From NCBI GenBank assembly GCA_023412845.1, contig JAEZRH010000115.1:1-21773 (forward strand): 21,773 nucleotides of DNA, given 5' to 3'. A program made the position numbers and the translations under genes. The DNA comes from Bacillota bacterium (GTDB lineage: Bacteria > Bacillota > Clostridia > Oscillospirales > Acutalibacteraceae). Positions 7,790-14,220 of this stretch are shown piece after piece. The number at the start of each line of letters is the position of its first letter. Position 1 is the first letter of the stretch. The notes below the pieces were generated by a model that searched no databases, was not told where the DNA came from, and saw only the letters and a list, made by a program, of their open reading frames with translations.

Positions 7790-7886
7790 ATATAAAGGTA
7801 TATTTTTCATGCCGGAATTTTATAAAAGCGGCTTCCGCAGACCGGGAAAAACGCCGGCTGGGACGGATCGCCGGGGAGGGACTCAA

Positions 7887-9356
7887 ATGTCCGGGCAGGG
7901 GACGATTTCGGAATATTTTTGGGTTGGCTGCAGGCCGTTCGACGCGCCGGGCGACGGCGTGCTGCTGTCTTCCGTCCGCAGGGAATATTTTCAAAGCGGA
8001 AAGACCGCCGGCGGCTCCGTGCGCGCCGTCGAGAGCGGGCGGGAGATACGCGTCCGCTACCGGATCGGGAAAGGCTGCCTCCGGTGGCGCAAAACGAGCG
8101 GGCGGGCGGTCCTTCAGGAAGCTTTCCCGCTCGCCGCCGGCGGTTACCGCCTGGTGTCGCACGATCTGTTCGGAAAGCTTTCTTCCGCCTTGGCGTTCGA
8201 CGGTTCCCTCAGCTGGCGGCAGACGGCCTATTACGATGGCGATCCGTCGAAGCCCTCCGCCGTTCTGCTCCGGAGCGGGAGCGGAATCTCGCTGCTGGAA
8301 TACGATCCGCAGACGGATAAATATGTAAAGCACGGGCTGGTCCCATGTGCGGTCGAACCCGGTACGGCGGCGCAGAGCTACATAGACGGCAGAGTGGGGG
8401 AGCCTCGCGTGCTGGCGCAGACGGATGCCGGCGTTTTCTGTTTCTGCACGGAAAAAGAGTACGCGGTCCGCCGGTCCCTGCGCGATGAACTTGCGAAAGA
8501 CACGGGTTCCCTGACTCCCGGCTGGCCGGAAGAAACGGAGGGCGGCCCGGTTGATTTCCACTTTATCGCGAACGATGCGTCCGCGCTGCGCGCCGCAGCT
8601 TCGGAACGGGCTGCCGCGGCGCCTCGAAACCGGCCGGAAGCGGACGTTCTGCCCGTTTCCGGCGATTATGCCGCGGACCATGAGATTTTTTTGTCGGTTT
8701 CTTCCCGGAAGGAAGAGCGGGAACCCGACGGAGCGGCCGCCCCCGCTTCGACCAAGTACGCCGTAGCGGCCAAAGGCCTTTCCGGCGGAGTGATCCATGC
8801 CGCGGCGTTGGGGAAATCCGACGTTTCCCACGCGAAACCCGATTCTGCGGCGCTGATCCCCGCCAAACGCATCGTGGTCAGCTCGTTGGAAAGCTACCAG
8901 TACTTCGGGAAGCTTCTGGACGGGCTCCGCGAAGGGCAGGGGCGCACGCAGATGCTGAACGGGCATACGGCGTATGAGGGCGGCTACCACAACGATAAGC
9001 GCGACGGGTTCGGGGTATATTATTACAAATCCGGGAAAATCTGTTATGTCGGCGGCTGGCGGCGCAGCCTCCGCGACGGCATGGGGGTGGCGTTCGGGTC
9101 CCGGGACGGCTCCATTTTTGTGGGGCATTGGGAAAACGGCGTCGCCACGGGCAGCGGTTCCGCGTTCGACATGGCGGGCAACCTGATCTACACCGGCGGC
9201 TGGCGGAACGGCAAGCGGCACGGCCACGGGACGGAGTATCACGGCGGGCATATCGTCCGGGTGGGCGAGTGGGAAGACGACCGGTTCCGTTCCGGCTACA
9301 GCCGCGTGGGCGAGCCCACGGAAGCCCCCGCCCCGCCGGAAGGACGCGGCGAGTGA
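7887..9356 (+). CDS. MORN-repeat protein with unrecognised N-terminal domain
   Basis: 489 residues from the ATG at 7887, chosen because GGGGAGGG lies at proper spacing; the frame also allows an ATG at 7809 (515 residues) with a poor site. Residues about 1-210 form a compact domain rich in aromatic and beta-prone residues (for example ISEYFWVGCRPFDAPGDGV) that I cannot assign. Residues about 210-335 are Ala/Pro/Glu-rich and probably a flexible linker. Residues about 339-467 carry five clear MORN units and a sixth partial one: YFGKLLDGLREGQG, YEGGYHNDKRDGFG, YVGGWRRSLRDGMG, FVGHWENGVATGSG, YTGGWRNGKRHGHG, then RVGEWEDD. MORN repeats form an elongated beta-hairpin scaffold used for protein or lipid contacts. 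There is no signal peptide, so it is probably cytoplasmic. Its last four bases overlap the start of the metallo-beta-lactamase-fold gene, which points to coupled synthesis and a shared role. Confidence 0.88.
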   Translation: MSGQGTISEYFWVGCRPFDAPGDGVLLSSVRREYFQSGKTAGGSVRAVESGREIRVRYRIGKGCLRWRKTSGRAVLQEAFPLAAGGYRLVSHDLFGKLSSALAFDGSLSWRQTAYYDGDPSKPSAVLLRSGSGISLLEYDPQTDKYVKHGLVPCAVEPGTAAQSYIDGRVGEPRVLAQTDAGVFCFCTEKEYAVRRSLRDELAKDTGSLTPGWPEETEGGPVDFHFIANDASALRAAASERAAAAPRNRPEADVLPVSGDYAADHEIFLSVSSRKEEREPDGAAAPASTKYAVAAKGLSGGVIHAAALGKSDVSHAKPDSAALIPAKRIVVSSLESYQYFGKLLDGLREGQGRTQMLNGHTAYEGGYHNDKRDGFGVYYYKSGKICYVGGWRRSLRDGMGVAFGSRDGSIFVGHWENGVATGSGSAFDMAGNLIYTGGWRNGKRHGHGTEYHGGHIVRVGEWEDDRFRSGYSRVGEPTEAPAPPEGRGE

Positions 9357-10705
9357 ACGTTTCGGTCGATCTGCACGACGTGGAATACGGAGAGTGCGTC
9401 GTTCTCCACGGCGGAGGGTCCGCTCCCAGCGGCGGGTCCGCTCCCAGCGGCGGGGAGGCGCTGATGGTGGACTGCGGAAGCAGCAACCACTTGATACGCG
9501 ACGGAGACACTCCCTTTTTCGATTACGTGCGCCGCGGCATCATGCCGCTTTATCGTGGTGCGCGTGAGCGGTCCTTTCTGCTGACGCACTGCCACCGGGA
9601 CCATCTCTGCGGGTTGTGGCGCATTCTCCGTGAAGACGCCGGGTATTTTGACCGCGTGTTCCTGCCGGTTTCCCCTTCCGGAAGCAACGGACGCCTTGCC
9701 CTGCTTGAGTTTGCGCTGTACGTCCACACATTTGTCGGCCGCATGACCGGCTACCGCCACCTGAACACGGGCGTGCTCCGCCTGTTTCAACGCGCCGCGC
9801 AGGCTGCCGGCGCCGGGCGCGTTTACCCGCTCCGCGCGGGGGACGCCTTCCCGTTCTGCGGGGAGGAGTACGAGATCCTGTGGCCCCCGGAATCCGGATT
9901 CCCATTTTCCAGGGAGCTGAACGGCAGGCTCGCGCGGTGGGACTTACTCCTTTCGGAGCCATCCCTGCCTGCGGCCGCGCGGGAGTTTTTACAGGTGAAA
10001 ATGGAGTTTGCGGCCGCTTATGCGGCCTGCTGCCGGAAAAGTCCGGCGGACGGGCGCGCCGTTTCGGAAACGGATGCGCTTCTCCGCCGCGCGGAATCGC
10101 TTGTGCCGGAGCTTCGGCTTCTTCCCTGCGCCGGAGAGATCATTTCGGACGCTTCGTCGAAGGAATCGCAGCAGAGCTATTCCGACGCTTTGAACGCGGC
10201 CTCCGTCGTCTTTCAGAACAGCAGAGTGCCCGGCCGCGGCTTTGGCTCCTATCGGAGGGATATCCTCATGACAGGGGACGCCCCGCCCGAGACCATCCGC
10301 GCGGTGGAATCGAGGCTTTACGACGGCTATTATATCCTGAAAGCGCCCCACCACGGGACGAAGAGCTGCTTTTCGCCGCTCTTCCGCGAGATATCCGCCG
10401 CACACATTCTCATCAGCAGCGGCGTTTCGGGCGGCCCGGTTGCGCCGGAATATACCCGCCTGCCCGGTGTCAGGCATTGCACCGGGCAAAGTACCTGCCC
10501 GCGGTTCGCGGAGGAACGCGCCTGCTGCAACCGCCTGTGCCTCTGCCACGAATCCGCCCGGCGGGGAGCGGCATCGCGCTCGGGATTCCCTGTCTCCTGC
10601 GCCGCCAATACGGACCCGCGCGCCGACGATGCTCCCTGCGGCGTCAGTGTCCTGTCACCGGCAGGCCGCAGGGCGTGCCTCTGTGACTGCCGCCCTAATG
10701 GCTGA
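9353..10705 (+). CDS. Metallo-beta-lactamase-fold hydrolase with cysteine-rich C-terminal tail
   Basis: 450 residues from a GTG that overlaps the MORN stop codon (GTGA), with an AGGA-type site eight bases before it. The frame is open further upstream, but that part only shadows the MORN gene. The metal motif is LTHCHRDH with His79, His81, Asp83 and His84. Later ligands and fold markers are ILMTGD (Asp309) and APHHGT (His333/His334), the arrangement seen in ComEC/Rec2-like and related hydrolases. Two metal ions and a phosphoester or nucleic-acid-type substrate are therefore plausible but unproven. A Gly/Ser/Pro insert at about residues 20-34 comes from an exact tandem DNA repeat. Beyond residue 370 the protein has 11 cysteines, including CCNRLCLCH and ACLCDC, which may bind zinc or another metal. 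No signal peptide or membrane segments are present, unlike full ComEC. It probably works with the MORN protein. Confidence 0.85.
   Translation: MNVSVDLHDVEYGECVVLHGGGSAPSGGSAPSGGEALMVDCGSSNHLIRDGDTPFFDYVRRGIMPLYRGARERSFLLTHCHRDHLCGLWRILREDAGYFDRVFLPVSPSGSNGRLALLEFALYVHTFVGRMTGYRHLNTGVLRLFQRAAQAAGAGRVYPLRAGDAFPFCGEEYEILWPPESGFPFSRELNGRLARWDLLLSEPSLPAAAREFLQVKMEFAAAYAACCRKSPADGRAVSETDALLRRAESLVPELRLLPCAGEIISDASSKESQQSYSDALNAASVVFQNSRVPGRGFGSYRRDILMTGDAPPETIRAVESRLYDGYYILKAPHHGTKSCFSPLFREISAAHILISSGVSGGPVAPEYTRLPGVRHCTGQSTCPRFAEERACCNRLCLCHESARRGAASRSGFPVSCAANTDPRADDAPCGVSVLSPAGRRACLCDCRPNG
9416..9451 (+). repeat. Exact 18-bp tandem duplication inside the MBL-fold gene
   Basis: GGGTCCGCTCCCAGCGGC occurs twice in a row (9416-9433 and 9434-9451), encoding two copies of a Gly/Ser/Ala/Pro hexapeptide in a surface loop before the first core strand. 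The unit is a multiple of three, so gain or loss keeps the frame. Confidence 0.95.
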
Positions 10706-10729
10706 ACTGCGGAGAATTATCTCATTTTG

Positions 10730-10768
10730 ATCCCCGATGCCGGGTAAAAATACGTTTCAGCCGGGGAT
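10730..10768 (+). terminator. Possible weak terminator of the MORN/MBL pair
   Basis: ATCCCCG (10730-10736) pairs with CGGGGAT (10762-10768) across a 25-base loop, followed by AATCGCTTTTC. The long loop and the poor T-run make this a weak candidate, but it is the only hairpin found directly after the MBL gene. Confidence 0.4.
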
Positions 10769-10893
10769 AATCGCTTTTCATGGATTTTTAACCCTGAAAA
10801 GATGGAAAAAGCCTCCTTACAATGGTATACTAAGACCTGTATTTTGCCCTGCGCCCCCGGCACGGACGCGAATGGAAGTTTCTTCCTGAGAAA

Positions 10894-10923
10894 TTGAAAT
10901 TTTTGGCTTAAATCCTGTAAAAT
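10894..10923 (+). promoter_or_regulatory. Distal promoter candidate of the surface-protein gene
   Basis: TTGAAA (10894-10899), an 18-base spacer and TAAAAT (10918-10923) stand about 77 bases upstream of the perfect promoter, giving a possible tandem arrangement. Confidence 0.5.
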
Positions 10924-10970
10924 CCATCATTTCAAAGCAAAAAATATGAAAAAATATCTCCATTATCTAC

Positions 10971-10999
10971 TTGACAAGATATGCTAAATATCTTATAAT
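10971..10999 (+). promoter_or_regulatory. Perfect-consensus promoter with operator-like palindrome, surface-protein gene
   Basis: TTGACA (10971-10976), a 17-base spacer and TATAAT (10994-10999) match the SigA consensus at every position. The spacer is itself an inverted repeat, AAGATAT (10976-10982), GCTAA, ATATCTT (10988-10994), which overlaps the last base of the -35 and the first base of the -10 element. A repressor bound there would block RNA polymerase directly. The expected transcript start is near 11006. Confidence 0.92.
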
Positions 11000-11005
11000 C
11001 CAATT

Positions 11006-11178
11006 AAACATATGGGCGGCATCCTGTGGTCGCGGACTCCATGCGTGCCGGAAGGGACGAAGGGGCTGCCGGTACCGACAAGTCAGGGGACTCTTTAACA
11101 CCCATGACGCACATGTATGTTAAATTCTCATAGGCACACGCAAATGCACAACAACTATTTTTAAGGAGGACAAAAAGG
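11006..11178 (+). promoter_or_regulatory. Structured mRNA leader of the surface-protein gene
   Basis: The predicted leader is about 170 bases long. Its first bases, TATGGG (11011-11016), can pair with CCCATG (11101-11106), closing a domain of about 95 bases. Inside, GTGCCGG (11045-11051) pairs with CCGGTAC (11069-11075, one G-U pair), and AGTC (11081-11084) pairs with GACT (11089-11092). The distal part is unstructured and ends in a strong AAGGAGG (11163-11169). I could not match it to a known riboswitch class and see no terminator in it. A 5'-end stem that protects an abundant mRNA is the simplest reading. Confidence 0.45.
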
Positions 11179-13986
11179 ATGAAAAAAATCTCAGGAAAAG
11201 CTCTATCCCTGGTGCTTTCTCTGGCACTTGTGGTATCCAGCTTTTCGACAACCTTCGCTTCGGCCAGCACCACCCATACGGTGAGCGGCACGCTGAGCGA
11301 CACCGATAAGGACGTAGTTTACGCCGTTAACGGTGAGACGACAGATGCGGCCTTGGTTGTCGATTCCGACATCCAGAGCTACATTTTTGGCACGAAGGAC
11401 CAGACCCTTGAAACTGCCGACCATCAGCACACTGTGGCTGCCAAGATCAGTGCGGTTTCCCACGCTTCCGGCGACAGGCTTGTAAAGTGGTTTGATACAA
11501 GTGATAAGGGTAGCATCAATGACGATACGTCGTCAGTTACCCTTCAGCTCCGCAGCAAATCCGCTTCCGGCCATGAGGTTCTAAATGTACTGTATAAAGG
11601 AACCTATACGGACGATAATGACAATACGGTTGCGGTCAAGGCGACTAAGAGCTTTGATGTTTATGTCTATGACAATGGTCAGCCGATCATTGCTGATGTA
11701 AGCAAGGTTGGTTCCGGTGATGTTAATGCCCGTAAAGACACAGTTGCTCTGACTGACAGCTTTGCGCAGAAGCTCTTGAGCGCGGCACTTGACAAGACAG
11801 CCCCGCAAGATAATAAGACGCTGGCTGTTTATCAGGCCACGACGGATAATAATTCTACTGTCATTCAGTGGAATTCTCTGCCGACGATCTTCAAGGGTGA
11901 CACTGCTCCTGCTAGCGGCACCTATTACACCTTGAAATCTAGCAGCAATGCCGTTAATTTGACACATGCTTCTTCTAACGGTACACCGGTTAATGGTGTG
12001 ACGGCGACGGTTTCCGGCAACTCTACCGGCACGGTCACGTTTACGGCTACTGTTCAGGACGCAAAAGATACTGCTTCTCTTTCCACAACGAAAGACCTTA
12101 CCGCAAAGGCTACGATCAATAAAGAGATCAAGGTTGATGTTGTTGGTTATGGTCAGCTCAGCAAATACAGCGGCAACACTTATATTGCGAAGGACACTGC
12201 CACGGTAGATGCGGATGCGGTCAAGGATTCCAATGCACCTTTGAAAGCAACCGGCTATGAGGTTAATTACGCAAAAATTAATGGTGTTTCCTATGCTGAT
12301 GTAAGCGTACAGGATAAAGCAACCGTAACTAAGATTTCCGGCGCAATCCAGAAACTTGATATTACTTCGGGTACGGTTGGCTCTGTCGCTCTTTCTGACG
12401 ATTATGCTACTGTAGTTGGTGTAACCGATGCAAAAGTAGGCAACATTGATTTCGGTGATAAAAACGGTACTTTGAATGTCGATTCCACGAAGGCTAGTGT
12501 GGGCGATGTTACAGATGCCACTGATGTCACTGTGACTAGTGGTACGGTTGGCAATATTACCACCACTTCTTCCGGTACAGTTACTGTAAAAGCTGATGAT
12601 ACTGATACTGGTACAGTAGTCGGAAATGTTAAGACTCACTCTCTTACTGTCGATTCTGAAGATTCCAAAGTGTCTATTGGCACTGTAAAAGCAAGTGACG
12701 ATAGCGCCGAATTCGATTTGTCCGGCAGTAGCGTTTCGATTAAGGGCTTCGATTTTGATAATCGTAATGCCACCATCTCTACCGATGATTTCCAGGGTTC
12801 CATTCCTGCTCCGGTTAATGCAAGCCAGGACGGTGCAACGATTTCCACGACGAATGCCGATGATAAAGTCGAGGTTGTAGGCAATGTGAATATCGATGCC
12901 GTCTCTATCGAAGACGAAAGCACACTTACCTTTGACGGCAAAGTCAATGCTTCCACAATCGATGGTTCTGGCACATTGGTAATTGGTGCTGGTAATCTCT
13001 ATGTTGACGGCAGTGTCGCTGACACGACCCTCAAACTCGCAAACCCGAACTTCGCTAAGGGTACAGTTGTATTCACGGCTCTCGCTGATGCCGTAAATCC
13101 TGACGACTTCAATACTTTTGGCTTTACTCTTGCAAAGACATCTGGTTCGAAAGTTGATACCTTTACTGTTGACTCCCTTGTTTTCTCGGGTCTTGCAGTC
13201 AACAAAGCTTCTTCTGAGATTGCGAACGGCTACAGCGAAACCTTCACCGCCGGTTCTTATCCGGCAGGGTTGTCGATTCCGTCCGGCTATACAGTCCAGT
13301 GGGATCTTTCTGATGCAAATGATCAGATTTTCTCTCTGACAACCAATGCCGACGGTTCCGCTACGGTCAAGGTTGTTGGCTACGATACGCAGTTTGCTTC
13401 TGAAAACAAAGCAACCCTTGAAGCTCAGCTCGTTGATGCCAACGGCGATGTCGATACTGACTATGCTGCTGGTACCGCTTCGCTGACCGCTCTGGCTGTT
13501 CCGGCTACTAACTACAAGTCCGACACGACCGGCACGGTCAACATTAAAGTCGGCGGCTCCTATCAGTTCAAGATCACTTCTACTGACGGCAGTGTTCCGA
13601 CATTCGTTGTTGCTGGCAACGGCGGCGCGGCTGTAACGGCTACGGCAAAGTCTGGCAATGACTACTTCTACAAGGTAACGGGTCTGAAGGCTGGCGACTA
13701 CGGCGTGTATGTAAATGGCACGACCAGGACCGCTGTCCTCCACATTACCTCTGATGCTACGATCGATTCCTCTGTTGTCACCATTAAAGCTGGCAGCACG
13801 TATCAGTTCAAGGTAACCTCCTCTGCTAAACCGGTCTTCGGTCTTGGCAGCGGCTCGGCGGTCCTTGCTTCCTCCAGCGTCAGCGGCAACAACTACTTCT
13901 TCAAGGTCAAGGCTGCCGGTAAGGCTGGCGATAAAGTTGGCGTATATGTCAACGGCGCTCGTCTGGCAGTTATCACGGTTGGCTGA
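11179..13986 (+). CDS. Large secreted S-layer-like surface protein
   Basis: 935 residues with a classical signal peptide (MKKISGKALS, then a hydrophobic core, cleavage expected after FASA near residues 26-29). The mature protein is rich in Thr, Ser, Val, Asp, Gly and Ala and has no cysteine. Residues about 30-330 look like beta-sandwich modules. Residues about 380-620 are short alternating strands with recurring SGTVGNI/GTV patterns, suggesting a beta-helix or beta-solenoid. The last 155 residues are two copies of one domain (781-857 and 858-935), each with YQFK, then YFYK/YFFK, then GVYVNG. No SLH, sortase or LysM anchor is seen, so attachment is unknown. The perfect promoter, long leader, AAGGAGG site and strongly biased codons (no TTA, CTA or TCA codon in frame from 11584 to the stop) indicate very high expression, as for an S-layer protein. 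A large adhesin is the alternative. Confidence 0.8.
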   Translation: MKKISGKALSLVLSLALVVSSFSTTFASASTTHTVSGTLSDTDKDVVYAVNGETTDAALVVDSDIQSYIFGTKDQTLETADHQHTVAAKISAVSHASGDRLVKWFDTSDKGSINDDTSSVTLQLRSKSASGHEVLNVLYKGTYTDDNDNTVAVKATKSFDVYVYDNGQPIIADVSKVGSGDVNARKDTVALTDSFAQKLLSAALDKTAPQDNKTLAVYQATTDNNSTVIQWNSLPTIFKGDTAPASGTYYTLKSSSNAVNLTHASSNGTPVNGVTATVSGNSTGTVTFTATVQDAKDTASLSTTKDLTAKATINKEIKVDVVGYGQLSKYSGNTYIAKDTATVDADAVKDSNAPLKATGYEVNYAKINGVSYADVSVQDKATVTKISGAIQKLDITSGTVGSVALSDDYATVVGVTDAKVGNIDFGDKNGTLNVDSTKASVGDVTDATDVTVTSGTVGNITTTSSGTVTVKADDTDTGTVVGNVKTHSLTVDSEDSKVSIGTVKASDDSAEFDLSGSSVSIKGFDFDNRNATISTDDFQGSIPAPVNASQDGATISTTNADDKVEVVGNVNIDAVSIEDESTLTFDGKVNASTIDGSGTLVIGAGNLYVDGSVADTTLKLANPNFAKGTVVFTALADAVNPDDFNTFGFTLAKTSGSKVDTFTVDSLVFSGLAVNKASSEIANGYSETFTAGSYPAGLSIPSGYTVQWDLSDANDQIFSLTTNADGSATVKVVGYDTQFASENKATLEAQLVDANGDVDTDYAAGTASLTALAVPATNYKSDTTGTVNIKVGGSYQFKITSTDGSVPTFVVAGNGGAAVTATAKSGNDYFYKVTGLKAGDYGVYVNGTTRTAVLHITSDATIDSSVVTIKAGSTYQFKVTSSAKPVFGLGSGSAVLASSSVSGNNYFFKVKAAGKAGDKVGVYVNGARLAVITVG
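13519..13983 (+). repeat. Duplicated C-terminal domain of the surface protein
   Basis: Two consecutive units of 77 and 78 residues (13519-13749 and 13750-13983) share the order SD.T...V.IK.G..YQFK.TS, N.YF.KV, KAGD and GVYVNG. At DNA level only short stretches such as TATCAGTTCAAG are identical, so the duplication is old. Confidence 0.85.
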
Positions 13987-14059
13987 GAATCTTAAAGAAT
14001 GGCCCATTCTTAACTAACTAACAACAAGTTCAACAAAATTAGTAAGTTGTATTTGCGTT

Positions 14060-14093
14060 GGCGGCGAAGCGAGGTTTTCCTTGCTCCGCCGCC
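14060..14093 (+). terminator. Long GC-rich hairpin after the surface-protein gene
   Basis: GGCGGCGAAGCGAGG (14060-14074) faces CCTTGCTCCGCCGCC (14079-14093) across a TTTT loop. The 15-position stem has one A-C mismatch and one G-U pair. The tail (TTGTGCG) is short in T, so it may act together with the next hairpin or protect the 3' end of the mRNA. Confidence 0.6.
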
Positions 14094-14110
14094 TTGTGCG
14101 TCAAAACAAA

Positions 14111-14150
14111 AAGAGAACACCCTTTCTGGGGTGTTCTCTTGCTATTCTAT
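14111..14150 (+). terminator. Terminator of the surface-protein gene, possibly bidirectional
   Basis: AAGAGAACACCC (14111-14122) and GGGTGTTCTCTT (14129-14140) form a perfect 12-bp stem with a TTTCTG loop, followed by GCTATTCT. The A-rich stretch on the left (14103-14112) gives a better T-run on the minus strand, so it could stop transcripts from either side. Confidence 0.8.
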
Positions 14151-14220
14151 GAAAATTCAGGTAAACTAGTAATGTTGTTTCTTAAGAGATAAAAATTCTG
14201 CTTGTGTAGGGGCATTATGG

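Larger units (their letters stand above)
7523..7886. other. Non-coding stretch with two terminators and a promoter
   Basis: This 364-base gap holds the small-peptide terminator (7532-7576), a second independent terminator (7703-7725) and the promoter of the MORN gene (7761-7789). The roughly 125 bases between the two terminators contain no convincing gene and no convincing promoter. The stretch 7809-7886 continues the MORN frame but is better read as leader, given the stronger ribosome binding site before 7887. Confidence 0.6.
10706..11178. other. Long intergenic regulatory region upstream of the surface-protein gene
   Basis: These 473 bases hold, in order, a weak hairpin after the MBL gene (10730-10768), a distal promoter candidate (10894-10923), a perfect consensus promoter with an internal palindrome (10971-10999) and a leader of about 170 bases able to fold. 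I found no convincing gene here. The region is clearly richer in A and T than the MBL gene before it, except for the GC-rich leader core at 11014-11075. Confidence 0.7.

Noticed and set aside
7698..9251. A 517-codon minus-strand frame across the MORN gene
   Set aside because: An Arg/Pro/Ala-rich translation without motifs, while the plus frame carries clear MORN repeats and a ribosome binding site.
9880..10686. Alternative plus frames over the end of the MBL gene, suggesting a frameshift before the cysteine tail
   Set aside because: The alternatives are Arg/Pro-rich and motif-free. The cysteine-rich reading continues smoothly from the catalytic core and ends in a regular stop, so the tail is taken as real.
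11011..11106. Cyclic di-GMP, cyclic di-AMP or ZTP riboswitch in the surface-protein leader
   Set aside because: The conserved cores of these classes as I recall them are not present; only generic stems were found.
11581..14007. An 808-codon minus-strand open frame across the surface-protein gene
   Set aside because: It is codon-in-register with the sense gene and stays open only because the highly biased sense gene avoids TTA, CTA and TCA codons. Its translation has an unnatural Ile/Asn/Arg/Ser make-up and no plausible ribosome binding site.
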